DNA of 64,000 nucleotides, from positions 1 through 64,000 of the forward strand of contig JADFUC010001445.1 in assembly GCA_019722365.1 (NCBI GenBank). Reading direction: 5' to 3'. Of the stretch, positions 22,294-34,799 are shown piece by piece (position 1 is the stretch's first letter; every line of letters starts with the position of its first letter). Both the position numbers and the translations under genes were made by a program. The stretch comes from Lithospermum erythrorhizon (taxonomy: Eukaryota > Streptophyta > Magnoliopsida > Boraginales > Boraginaceae). Below the pieces are notes generated by a model. That model was not told where the DNA came from. It did not search any database and saw only the letters and a list, made by a program, of their open reading frames with translations.

Positions 22294-24087
22294 AATAAAT
22301 TGCGGCGCTATAGTGGATGGAAATAAATACGACTTCATACGGTTATGTACAAAATGACTTAATATCGACTCACGGATCAAGGTTAAAATTGTAATACCCT
22401 TTCTGATGACTTATAATACTAACTTAACTATACGAGGCGTTCCAAAGTTCGTTTATCAACACTTAACTCTTGAGTTGTCAGTTGAATATAAATAAATTAA
22501 TTTAAAGGTAGGTGCTTAACAACTTTAATATGTAAAATTATTTCATTCTTTGTGTTTGAGCAGATTAAAACACGATCGCTTCTTTCATGTCAGTGAATCT
22601 AATAGCTGGCATCTAAAAGGTTAGAATGAAATTCTTTTGGTATGTGAAATTGAAAGATCTCATCCATTTGTGTTTAACTTCATTAAACACAGAATTCCTT
22701 AATACGTATCTCGGCAGAAATGCGTTTTAAAGATTAGAATGATGTCACCGTTCTTGGATGATATAATACTTATATGATGATACTTCGACTTGAACGATAA
22801 TATTCATATGGTCGCTCACGTACTCTTTATCAATTCGATGTATCCATCAATGACTCAAATCTTTAATTAAACTTTGTATGTAAACAGCACAAACTTCTTA
22901 ATTTAGACTAGTGAACCTCCCATTTAAGTCTAGTAAGGGATTGACTTAGTTCATCTTTTTAAGATTATACTCGAGTCTTGTTAATTAAATAATCCATAGA
23001 AGTATTATACAATCGTTTGATATTCAGTGTCTTTTATAGAATAGTAGGTAATGTTCTCTTAATCGAGAATCACACGAAATGGAAATTATGTCCATACGAC
23101 ATTCATTTACTCTTACAGGGTGCAAGAAAATAGTTTAAGTCTGACCGCCGTGGAAGAGTTTAAAAACTATATTACTCTTTATAATGTGATGCGTCTATCA
23201 TTCTGAGGCTCGATAAATTTCTTTGTATCCTGTCTTCTAGCTATTGCTATACTTGGTTCATATTCAAGATTGAATCACGTGAGTCAAAACTAGTGTTCTC
23301 GACACTGGTAGCCTAGCCAAGACATTACGGCTTTGACAACAAAATTATTTGAGATATGAGGTTTAATCAAATCTCTCTTTCAATTCCTAAATGTTACTTA
23401 AATCCATACATCATGCTTTGAAGTTGAAATAATAAGTGAATCGTACTTCAACATAGTTCCATGTTCAGCTTTCGTCTGTACAAGTGATGTGAGAAGGCAG
23501 AATAGATAACTGCTTATTTGGTTACATTACCATAAACTTTTTGTTTAAATGTGATTAGAACCATGTTAAATAAGTGTTAAAAGAAACTAAATACCAATAA
23601 CATATCACGAAATGTAGATACCTGACATTCGAATCATTCAATAGTTTTTCTGTCGAGTTATAAAGATCAAACTATTTATTATTTAAGGCTTGTTTGGTGG
23701 CTAAGAGACAATATGACGTATTGGTCTTGTGGCATCGTCACGCTTTGATTGAATCAAAGATTAGTATCCTTCAATCATATCATTTTGACTTTGTTCATGA
23801 ACCCACTTCATGCAACGTATCAACATGATTGAATCAAGTCTTAAATATTCGTGGTATTTAAGTTTATCTCTGATATATTTTGTTCACATTATAAAGTCAC
23901 GCATTTAGTTTGCCCAATGAATGGTGAATAAAATGGAGGTAAATTTAATATGTCAAACATAATAGGAAATATGCAAGCCTAAAATGAATAGTGCGGTTCA
24001 AAATAATCCATACATATTTACAAAGTGGGTAAATATATCACAGCGTACTTGAATCTACTTAAAATGTACAAAGGTAGGATCTACTAT

Positions 24088-24270
24088 ACTACGATTCAAA
24101 AGCGGTAACCTTTGCATATATATTTTGAATCGAAGTATAATAGTAGATTATCAACCAATTGTGTGAAATAATACGAGGTACCAAAGTCTATTATGCCCGA
24201 ATTGAAGCAGCGGCCTTTGCATACATTTGAATCAGCCTTGATAGTAGGTTACCACTTGATTGCGAAACTA
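24088..24270 (+). repeat. Tandem pair of about 85 bp units
   Basis: Two similar units follow each other, marked by AAAAGCGGTAACCTTTGCATA and GAAGCAGCGGCCTTTGCATA, then AGTAGATTATCAACCAATTG and AGTAGGTTACCACTTGATTG. The first unit also carries an inverted repeat ACGATTCAAAA / TTTTGAATCG. Part of the non-coding LTR-element interior. Confidence 0.55.
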
Positions 24271-25959
24271 CATAACTCTTGTGTCACTAGCATACCATAC
24301 AGGATGCTACCTGACTTTGTATCGCCGAGAAAACACCGGTTAAGCATACCAATTAAACCAAATAGCTACTTGGAATGATCATCCAAAGCCTTGTGACGTT
24401 GGTAAATCAACTGACATGATTCGTTTAATGTATCAAATTCTGAAAACATTAGCTTTTGCCATCCGCAGTGTGCCGGATGATGCAACCCGATTCCTAGCTT
24501 TAAAATTAGCTTGTCGTTGCTTAAATTTTAGTGGTGAGATTGTATTTATTTAACTTTATTTAACCGTAAATAGATAGCACGTATTGGCTTGGCATGCATA
24601 GCATGAAAAATAAATAAATAACACGCATTTAGGAGATATAGATATATTTAGGGGCGCATTACGTCGGCTTAACAAATTAAAATACTAACATAAGTCCTAT
24701 TCAGCACTTAGAAGTGCGAGTCTTGTGTCTTGACTCATGAGAGCCTGGAGAGTTCTCCAAGTGCGAATTAACATTGGAAATGTTATCTTGATACCACCGC
24801 GGTACATATTACTACTACTACAACTGACATAGGCAAACACTTGGCGTACTTTGTGGGTAAATGAATACAAGAATGAAACGAAATACATTTATTGAGTGGT
24901 TTCTGATATTCTAGATGCGGACCGTAAATAAATAAATGGAGGCTGCGTCATTATCTAAATACTTCTTTCCGTTTCCATAACAGTATATATGGGCAAAATA
25001 TTAAAATAAATAAATGCACTTGTGTCATATATATTAAATGAAATGACATTAAATGTGTTCATGCTTGACTAATTAGTATCCATTATTTTATATTTAGTAT
25101 CAATTAATGTAAATTTTGAATTTGAATATATTTACATGATTAATGATAATTATTATAATAATTATCAGCCACTTAATCATGGAATAATTCTTTAAATAAT
25201 TAACTCCCAAAATTCAAAATTTAAAAATCAGCATGAAAAATATTTTCCAAAAAATATCAATTAATGAAAATAATTATGAAAGGGAAATATAAATCAAATT
25301 TAATGTCATTCCAAGATATATTCGATCGTCATGGCTATTAAAATTTATGATTTAACATTTGAAACCGAAATTAATAATTATCAATAATTTTAAAACCAAA
25401 ATAATTACATAAAAATAAATTTAGGGTTTCTAAAGCGGACTGACCGAACTTGAGCGGCCAAAATGACCGGCCTCCGGCCACCCGATAAATCTGGCGCCCG
25501 GCGGTGCCATAGTACTGCCCGGTGAACTCACGTCAGTGGCGGACCGTGAAATACGCTTGGGCAGCGCCCGAGGATGATGTCATGATTCGATTTTGGTAGT
25601 CGTTGAGTTTTCGGTTTTCTAGATTAATTTCAACTTTTGTAAAAGCTTGATTTGGGAGGCTCTCAAAAATTCAAAAATTCTGGGATTCGAATTGAACATC
25701 AACAATATCATTATTGAACATGTCCAAGTAGAATTTCATCAAAAACACTAAAAGTTTCGATTAAACCCAAGAGCAATCCATAAATTCAATGAATTTTTCG
25801 GGTATTTAAAATTCAAAAAATTACGGAACAAATGCAGGATGAACACAGAAGGGTTATAAACACACAAATTTAATTTTGTAATTTTAAAAATTTCTAAACC
25901 TCTCTGTAAAATTGAAAATGATTCTACCTCAAATTAAAAATGCAAATTAATCAATTTTA

Positions 25960-26700
25960 ATCCCTTTCATTTCATGAAACAATTAAATAAACTTCACATC
26001 TTCAAAATAAATACATGAAGTGATGATTCCGGCCATATGAAACATATATTAAAATGGGTTGATTTTTTTCCTGTATATATTCGTCAATTGAATATAAATC
26101 ATGAAAATAATCAAAATTAACTAACAACTATGTCAACACACAATCAAACTAGATAAAATACATTAAGGGCTTGGTAGGCTCAAGGGGCCTTGTTAGAATG
26201 GTATGAATTTGTCGTGATAAACACCAATTCATACATCCCAGTTCTCAAAATATTAGCAAGTGTCCCAAACATAAAATGACAAATGTATGAATACAAGAAT
26301 TCTTACATTTCAACGAGCGGATTGAACGATTCCCGTCAAATTAACTAACATCAAATTAATCAATTTTTTAATTAAATAAGCATCAAATCATCAAAATCGA
26401 TACATTGAAATGATAATTCAGCCGTGTGAAATATATATAAAAATGATTTGATTTTTTTCACATATATATATTCATCAATTGAATATATAAATCATGAAAT
26501 AATCAAATTAACTAACAACTATGTAAATAGCCTTGTCAAATTAGATAAAATACATCAAACTTGGTATTTCTAAGGCAGCTGTTAAAATCTAGTATGAATG
26601 TGGTGATTAAACTCGTTCGTACATCCCGGATTCTCAAAATGTATATTAATCTAAACACATAAGTACAATTATGAATAATAGAGTTCTATTTGTAGCGGAA
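25960..26700 (+). repeat. Direct duplication of about 380 bp
   Basis: The block at about 25960-26330 recurs at about 26345-26700: shared strings include TTGATTTTTTTC, TATATTCATCAATTGAATAT or its close variant, AATTAACTAACAACTATGT, TAGATAAAATACAT and the GTTAGAATGGTATGAAT / GTTAAAATCTAGTATGAAT junction. The second copy runs directly into the LTR at 26580, so the duplication includes an LTR edge and its flank. Confidence 0.65.
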
Positions 26701-27530
26701 GATGAAATGAATCAAAACTCACAAGATACCATGAAAAGCCCGCTTGAAAACCTCTCAGCTTGTCAACACGAAATGATGTCCTCAGATTTACTTTCAGAAA
26801 CAAATCCGTAGACTTGAACTTGCTAGGTTGTAGATGAACAAAATTGGAAGAAAATCTCTTCGATTCTTGGGAAGAAGGCGGCTTTTTGAAGAAGAGGGAG
26901 AGCGAAGTGTTTTCATCAAATGAAAAACCTTGTTCATTTCTTTTAAATACCAAAAGAAACCCTAATCTCGACGTTAAGGCGTCAATTTAAATTGTGCTTA
27001 ATTAGACCGTTATGGCTTCTGTCAAATAATGAGTCCTTGGTAGAGTTGTTCATTTAATTAACTTAACAAATAATTAAAATACTAAAATCGGCTATCGAGA
27101 ATAACTTATCAGAAGTTATTCATCAATTTCAATTGCGTAATTGATTAAACATGGTTCCCAATCAATTGATGTTCATCAATATATATTTGTAAAATATAAA
27201 TATTGAGAATACGTCTCTCAATATACAAGTCTCGTTAATTTCATGCATAATCTGATTCGAATATCATTGTATGTGTGTGGCCAGGCTCAGATATTAGTAA
27301 GTTGTATATGTAATAATTAATCAATTTCTATTATTATAGCGATTAAATAGTAAAAGATCTATGATAAACCGTAACGTTAAATTGTCATGAGAACCCCGAG
27401 CTAGTAATATACAATTGCTAAAGGTGAACGCTTTAAGTTCCGATGTCACATTTAGCTTGACAGGTAAATGAATTGATCTGTGATTGTCGCAGCGGGCATA
27501 ATAAAGAATCAATTTTCATTGATTTCCAAC
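26580..27530 (-). repeat. LTR copy, family B
   Basis: Begins TGTTAAAATC and ends GATTTCCAAC, which on the minus strand gives the GTTGGAAATC...TTTTAACA terminal pattern of an LTR. Parallel in sequence to 20445-21396 and 41665-42634. Length about 950 bases. No open frame of interest inside. Confidence 0.75.
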
Positions 27531-29540
27531 TGATTTAATATGGATAAGTTTGAAAGAATAGTGTTAATCTGAAGATGTGGTGGTGGAAGGACTAATATGG
27601 GAGGTGGGAAGATGAGATTGTCTCTTAGAGTTTAGTGGAGGCGTCGCGTGTTATACATTTGGAGATTTCTTGGAAAGGTTCTTAGCGAGAAGATGAAAGG
27701 TCCAGTAGATTTGTGATTTGAGTGAGGTGGCCAGAATTGGCATATCATGGGTTATAGATTGAAGATCTTGGTTGGGAAAGATGCGTGATTAGTCGGAAGG
27801 TTCTGGAGAAATTTGTGACATGGGTGATGTGAGTTTTATTTATGACGAGTTACACATGGAAGATTGGAGGATTAGATTTGTTGCTTTCGAGGTCGATGGT
27901 CTAATCTTGTTCATAGCAGTTTCGAGAGTCGCATTTCCGAGGATCGTAGCAAGTTTATCCCCGGTGTCAGTGCGATGAAAGACATGATGGAAGCGATAGG
28001 CTCGAGATTGATTTCGGTTATGTGGATTCGCCGGAGCATAAAGATATGATGGGGAAAGGTCATAAGTGAATTTTGGAGACTTCATTCTTGATGTTGTTGT
28101 TCATGAGGCATTGTTAGGTGCGAGTCACGATAGCTTGTAGTCGAGAAAGGGTTCATAACGGTATAGTAGATAGTTTGAGTGGGGATGGCTAGGGAAGAAC
28201 TTGGTGGGGAATCGGCGTACAAAAGCATAGGGGTAAATCGACATGGTAGTTTCTTGAGTGGTAGAAAGCGGTTGTCGTGACAATATAAGTTTCTTGGTGT
28301 TAGAAACGGTTTGATGTGGGTAAAGTCCTAGGTTGAAATGCGGTGAGATAGTTTGAAAGTTCTAGGATGCGAGCCGAAGGTGTATTGCGAGATGTCGTCC
28401 GGGGTTAGGCTGGGTGTTTTGAATGCGGGTAAGAGGCTCCTGACCTCTTGGTTGCTAACTTAAAAATTGATTAATAGATGTGATTGAAGTGGGAGTTGTC
28501 GGCCGACAAAGGAAAAGAAGAAGAAAGAGAGATTCATTAATGACCCAATCGGAGGCAGGAGGATTTAAGTGCGCCGGAGAAGACCGAGAAGATGCAGTAG
28601 GTAAAAAAAAGAACATGATGCTATTTGAATGTGGTGAAAATTCCAACGAGCGATAGTTTTGGCTATGTCTTATTAGCCAAGTTGGTGTCGATGATGTTAA
28701 AGGATTGGTGAAAAATGGATTGAAGTCATGGATCGGCAGGTGGGGTTGGGGGGGATGATGAACTCGGGTAAAATGTTGTTGATTAAAGTTTGAAGACGGT
28801 GATCTAGAATTTTGTCTTAGTGAGGAGGTAGTGAGCCAAATTTAGGCGTGCGGTCTTGGCCGGAGGGAGGTCGGGACTTGGAGGTCCCGGAGCCAGTCCA
28901 GGGAGCTTTGGAGGTAGAAGACTTCGGGAGGCCGAGGTCGAGATTGGAGGCCTTGAGTCCGTCTGGTCCCGGCCATTCTAGGCGGCTTATTTGGCGGTTT
29001 GAGGCATTTTGGCTTGGGTGCACTATTCGATTTAGGTTTAGACCTAGGATCTTTGCTTTATGTATATGAGTGTTATGAGTTTACATGAGTGTGTGGAAAC
29101 ACCACTGAGAGTGAGATCAAAATGAGAGAGAAATCGTAGGAGAGATTGAGAGTTCATATGAGGCTTGTAATTTAGTTTTTCGTGTCTGTGAGAACCTTTC
29201 GATCGAAAGATCTTTGTTCCCAGAGATTTGAGTCATTAGCGTCAATTGCTAGGTAAGTAGAATAGGGTTATTAAAAAGTCATAACAGTGCTTCGGTGATT
29301 ATTAGGTGTGGATCTGCGGCCGATTTGGATTAATTTATCGCGTTGAGGGTGAACGGGGTAAATCGTGTGTGTTTAATTTCCGTAATTTATTCTTTCTGTT
29401 ATTGTGGCATGCGAATTGTAGGTATCAATCATGTTGGATCTTACGAGGGTTAAGATCGTGTTGTTGTATATCCTAGACGGGATCCGAATTATTGTCAATT
29501 AAAGTTTCCAATAATAATGTAGGATTCCTAACACATATAA
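27531..29540. other. Unassigned 2 kb, purine-rich, no gene recognised
   Basis: The plus strand is notably G/A-rich (GGTGGTGGAAGG, GGGAGGTGGGAAGATGAG and similar), with open frames of under 90 codons that carry no recognisable motif. From about 29060 the sequence resembles an LTR 3' portion: short AGAGAG motifs, GGATCTTACGAGGG and CACATATAATG near 29530. Probably decayed retrotransposon sequence. Confidence 0.4.
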
Positions 29541-31086
29541 TGATCCTATAACACACAAACGGCAAATAGTTGTTTTCATTTTTTTGATTTGTTCAATCTT
29601 TTAAGTTTGATTAAAAGATGTATATATTTTGCTATTTGGAAAATATAATATTTGTGCAATTACAAATTGGATTTTGTGATAAAATAATTGTTGAAAATCA
29701 ACGAAATCTGAATGTGATCGCAAGTTAGTTAGTTCGTACGTACGAATACAAGTATAATTCATTTGTGGGTTTCATTAAAATAAGTCGACTAAATAAGGAT
29801 TAATATATGTTTCATACATAAAATTTTCTAAAAGATCGCCTCGTTTTAAAATTATACTCCGTATAACATGTATTGTATACGAGTATAATACAAATGTACA
29901 ATATATAGGTGTTTTATTGGAGTTTTTACCAACATAAAATTTGGTATATATTTGCGTAGAAGTTGTGAGGGATTAATGGCAATAATCCATGAATGCATCC
30001 ACCTGTAAATTAACAGCCTATCACTATCACCATATACTCACTAACTTCAATCATCCGGTATTCAACGGTTAAAATGTTGCACCTTACTAAATAAACAAAC
30101 GTCACAGAAATGGGAAACGATCCAAACAATGCAGTTGTAACATTCAACTTTTCATGATAGCAGCACAGGCAACACGGCTTCATCGCCTGGTAAGACCTCT
30201 AAATGAAAACCAACGCACTTAGTCGCAAAACTTCCTATCCAACCAACTATAAATTCACCTCGCCAACTTAACCAAAACCTGTCTTAGTTCTAAATTATTG
30301 TGAATGCGCATTGATAACATACCAACACTTCACAAGAAGGCAGTAAAATCACACCCTGAATCCATCTTCCTGACGGCAGCTCCCCAACTTGTTTCAGAGT
30401 GACATGATGGTAGTGTAACATGGCAAAATGCATCACTCCATGCCAAACACATCCTCAGCACAAAGATAAAGTTTTTAGCTTTGAGTACACTTCATGTTCC
30501 ACAACTTGGCATCTCTCCTCCTGTACACACAAGGCAAAATACAGGAGAACTGATTATGCCACTTTCAAAAGCAAGCTACCACTACAGTTACGGCTACCCA
30601 TTACGAACTCATCTACCGAACTCGGCTATAGCTGCACTACTAAAATCCCTGCTAAGTCTCCCTGCACCTACTACATAACAAAGTAACTACAGCATAACAA
30701 GAAATACCAATAAGGAGAAAAGTATTAAGAGATTAATAAAACAGATTACCACAGGCAAATATTATAGAGGACCAAAATGCTCACTCACCACACAATATCA
30801 TTAAACATTGCCATAAGAAAAAGCTCCAGATATGGAAAACTAGATATAAGCACGACGAAAGTTAAAACATTCAGAAATAACATATTTAAATAGGCAATAC
30901 TACTCCATAATGCTAATCATAAAGACTAGCAAAATAGAGACAAACTATTGAAAATTAAGCAATCCAACAAGTCCTATTGATTCTCACATGAGCCACCTGC
31001 TTCAATATATGAATATTGAGAGAGTAGTGGCAGCAAAATCTCCAGGTACAGAGAGTCTCAAACAATCTCAATAGTGAAGACAGTAA
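29541..31086. other. Intergenic region and 3' flank of the RRM gene
   Basis: No protein-coding signal is convincing. The part next to 31086 is presumably the 3' untranslated region of the minus-strand RRM gene. A small frame at 30420-30686 has no family motif and is probably not a gene. Confidence 0.5.
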
Positions 31087-33182
31087 TCACTGCTGCTGAG
31101 CCTGTGCACCATCATATCCACCTCCATAATTGGCCTGTCCATAGGCGCTAGAAGCTTGAGATGGTTCAGATCTCCAACCCTGGGCTCCATAGGCTGCATT
31201 TCCACTGGAATCACCATAGCCACCTCCCATATAGCCCTCACCACCTGATTGAAGGTCTCCAGCAGCTCCACCACCAACTGATGGATTACCATTCGGTGCA
31301 CCCCCTTGACGTCCACCGACAGCACCATAACCAGCTTGATTACCATACACTCCATCATTTGTACCGTACCCACCAAAACCATAGCCTTGATTACCATACC
31401 CAGCTGCAGAAGGAGAATGACCAGCGCCTCCAGCACGACCAGTAGAACCAGTATTCGTGTTAGGAGCACCAAATGCCGCATTTCCATAGCCCATATTTCC
31501 TCCATATCCAGAGGCTGCCTGGGAGCCCCACGAACTTCTAGCAGCACCACCTTGATTACTTCCATACCCAGCATTAGCTAAATTCGGGTTTCCATAGCCT
31601 CCAGCAGGACCACCAAACCCAGCACTTGCACCAGCATAACTCCCATATCCTCCAAAACCCATGCCATTATTAGGACCATACCCATAAGAGGCGTTATACC
31701 CAGTGGCACTGAAAGGAGGATATCCACTGCTAGTATTCTGGGACTGCATATACCTATTAGAACCCATACCACCATCATAAGAATTGCCACCTGATTGACC
31801 ATACCCCTGATAACTTCCACCACCACCGCCCGCACCCATGGAACGACCGGTAGAACCAGAATTGGAATCTTTAGGAAGAGCACGCTTGACTTCAACTTGC
31901 TTACCGTTCAAATCATGGAAGGTCTTGTGCAAAACTCTGTCTACTGCATCTTCAGAGTCAAAGGAAATGAAACCAAATCCGCGAGGTCGACTAGTCTGCT
32001 GGTCGTACATTATTACTACATCAGTAACACTACCATAAGTTTCAAAATAGTTACGGAATCCATCCTCATTTAGTGTTGGAGGCAGACCCCCTACGAATAT
32101 CTTCTTAGTCCTGGTATTTACACCACCTCCCGAAAAGCTCCTACCATGATTAGCATTTCCAAATTTCGAAACAGGCTGCTCATCCCTCGACAATGCCTTC
32201 TTAGCTTCAACCTAAAAAGAGTTTTCAGGTCATGTTCATACTATAAAACAGAAATAGACTTCTAACTGTAATTAAAACTTGTTCATATATAGAAATGCAA
32301 TTTAGGCTCAGCCAAGACGAATTTAATTATCATAGATGAATGTAAACATATTTTTATTTGATGCTTATCATGACGAGCACCAAACCAACATCAATTAAAT
32401 GGATCATTTTCCCCTTGAATTACTACTACTAAACATGTATTAGAAATACAATCAAACACAGCTTGAATTATAAATAACTAACTGAAGATCCAGCTCATAT
32501 TACTCAAATTTACTCTCACTCCTAAATCTGCAAAACAACACAATAATAATCAACACTTAATCTATACCGGAAACTAAATATACTGTAAAAAAAATAAACA
32601 AAATTCACTAATCAACAGCTAATTTGCCATTTAACCGACCCAATTAACACAAACAAAAAGTAACCTCTACAATCATTCAAATCAACAAACAAATCCACAA
32701 AAATCATAGTAAAACATTAAAAATAAATCATAAAAAACTAAATTAAAAACAAAAATTAGATTAAAAAGTGAAAAAATAAACTCTAACAAAACAATAATAA
32801 TGAATAAATAATTCATCATTTAACCGATTCAATTAACACAAATAAATCATAACAAACTAAATTAAAAAAAATACAAACAAAAAATTATATTATAACGAGA
32901 AAAATAAGCTCTAAGAAAACAATAATAATGAATAATATAGATAAAGTAATAATTTATTACAGTGCGAGCATCGATGACGTGGTTGTCTTGAAGAACAGTG
33001 TCGAGAACATTAGGATCTTGGAAAACGACAAAACCGAAGCCACGTGGCTTTCCGGTGATTTTGTCACGCATGACGACTGTTTGTGACACGTGTCCATAGG
33101 AAGAGAAGTAGTCGTTGAGCTTTTGTTCGTCTGTTTCCCATGAGATTCCTCCGATGAACAACTTCCCTGAATCTGAATCCAT
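31087..33182 (-). CDS. Glycine-rich heterogeneous nuclear ribonucleoprotein, two RRMs
   Basis: Plant hnRNP A/B-like RNA-binding protein (HNRNP1 / Musashi-like group), expected to act in the nucleus or cytoplasm on mRNA processing, stability or localisation. Two coding exons, 33182-32961 and 32211-31087, joined in phase across a 749 bp GT-AG intron, give 448 residues. RRM1 (about residues 7-77) has RNP2 LFIGGI and RNP1 KPRGFGFVVF; the intron splits it just after DART, and exon 2 resumes with VEAKKALSRDE. RRM2 (about 111-187) has RNP2 IFVGGL and RNP1 RPRGFGFISF. The remainder is a low-complexity tail rich in Gly, Tyr, Asn and Ala with many GYG motifs, of the type associated with condensate formation, ending in AQAQQQ. 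The start fits the family N terminus (MDSDSGKLFIGG). No disabling change is seen. Confidence 0.95.
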
Positions 33183-33499
33183 TAATTTATTATAATAAAT
33201 AATCTCTCTGGGTTTGCTCGGAGAGATGGGGGAGAAGGAGAAAACAAGGGTTGGGATGGAAATGGAGGGTGGAGATTTTATGCCATTGGATGGACCGTAG
33301 GGATTGTTTGGGGGACTCTTCTAAACCATGTAAAATTTAAATTATGCATAAATCATAAAATTAATATTAGTCGCTGAAATCGTTCAATTTTTTAAACAAG
33401 ATCGTTTAATAATAGATGGAATGCACACAAGTATAATAAAATACCAAAGACATGTATATAATAGCTGATAATAATGAAGTAAAACATCAATTATCATAC
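33183..33499 (-). promoter_or_regulatory. 5' leader and promoter region of the RRM gene
   Basis: Immediately upstream of the ATG on the minus strand are a purine/pyrimidine-biased leader (CTCCTTCTCCCCCATCTCTC) and AT-rich sequence around 33320-33380. No clear TATA box or named element could be assigned. Confidence 0.35.
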
Positions 33500-33790
33500 A
33501 AAAACAAAATGGCTTGTTGTTACGGATTCTTTTGTTACATTCGTGATATTGTAACAAATGGGACCTTTTGCTACGTTTTTTGTGAGGCAACAAAAAGTTA
33601 ATGTAATTGTTACGATATTTATGGTGTAACAAAAAGAAAAATGTATTTTGTGACAGAAGTATTTGCTACGCCAACTTTTTTGTAACGACGATAGTTATTT
33701 GTTATGATTATTATAGAATGATAACAAAAGGTGTTATTAATTTTTACGCCTATTGGACAGTAACAAATCATGCTCCATCCCAAATTATTA
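33500..33790. repeat. Cluster of GTAACAAA / TTTGTTAC motifs, probable non-autonomous DNA transposon
   Basis: Motifs such as TTTTGTTAC, GTAACAAA, TTGTTACG and TTTTTTGTAACG recur on both strands within 290 bases. Dense sub-terminal motifs of this kind are typical of CACTA-type and Mutator-like non-autonomous elements in plants. Terminal inverted repeats were not identified. Confidence 0.4.
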
Positions 33791-34799
33791 TACCTTTCGA
33801 TTATTTTTAATTGTCATTGTACTTTTCGATTATTAAATTGATAAATTGATTATTTCTATAGTATTTTGGCTGTGATCGATCTTTGGCCATCCTAATAATC
33901 TTAATTTATGATAAATGGTGATGAGGAAATTTACACATTATAATATACTCCGTATATAGGTAAATTAGTAACTACTTTACAATGAAAATTATAAGTAGTT
34001 ATTTTTTGAGTTGATTATAAAAATTGGACAAATGTCAAATAAATATAATGTCAAATAAACATCAAGACATTGCAATGATCTTTTTACCTTTTTTGTACTT
34101 TATTCTGTAACTCGAACTTTATAATATTATATAGGCTAAATTTCGTACAGGCACATGAGCTTCATAATCATTCGAATAAATACGATGTTGATTTTGTATG
34201 ACTTCTAACACAATAGAGTAAATCAAAGGGTAAAACAGAAAAATATATAGATTACACTTTATGGATTATTTTTAAAGCAACAAATACTTAATTGGATCAA
34301 TTTTTAATAATCGATTTTAATTAATTGATTAAAATCATCATCTTAATGTCCTACTCACTTACCCTTTCACTCCATGGCCCGTCCATACCAAACCAACCGT
34401 CCGTATGCTGTAATGGTACTGAGAATATATAGTACTTGTATTATGTCACTTTGATGGAGTAGGGGTAGGGGTAAGGTTGAAGATTACAGGTTGTTTTTAA
34501 TTGAATTAATAAAAATAGTTTATTAAAAATTGGTCCAAGTAAGTATTTGTTATTTTAAAAATAATCAGTAAAAGTAATAATATATATTTTATTTTGTCGG
34601 CTTAGATTTCGCATTAAGTAGGATAGGAATACTTGATTCCACCTATTAGTTCGGTCTGAAAAACGGCCTCGCGTCTTTTGTTGGAAATGTTGAAATGTTG
34701 GAAGTCTTTATTTGAAATAATTTTTGTAGTTCAGATGACTGTATGAAATTTAACCTATTGTATATCATGTATTAGTAAGTTATAATATATGGAGTAGTA
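33791..34799. other. Intergenic, no gene seen
   Basis: AT-rich sequence without credible frames. A GT-rich run GGGGTAGGGGTAAGG occurs near 34462. Nothing else can be supported. Confidence 0.5.

Larger units (their letters stand above)
21397..26579 (-). mobile_element. Non-coding interior of a putative LTR element (LARD-like)
   Basis: Between two same-orientation LTR copies (20445-21396 and 26580-27530) lie about 5.2 kb with no recognisable gag or pol frame on either strand. The stretch contains a nested LTR copy (21590-22293), a short tandem duplication (24088-24270) and a 380 bp direct duplication (25960-26700). Length and lack of coding fit a large retrotransposon derivative. The polypurine tract and primer binding site are not clean, so two separate solo LTRs are possible. 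Confidence 0.4.

Noticed and set aside
20445..27530. Calling a full-length autonomous Copia element here
   Set aside because: No gag, integrase, reverse transcriptase or RNase H motif could be read in the interior, so only a non-coding element or separate LTRs can be supported.
28817..29069. Complementary frames near 28.8-29.1 kb as a gene
   Set aside because: Both strands are open over the same GC-rich stretch, a compositional effect; no motif found.
31068..31895. Other frames over the RRM gene (Leu/Val/Met-rich and His/Ser-rich)
   Set aside because: Shadow frames of the glycine-rich repeat region of the real minus-strand gene.
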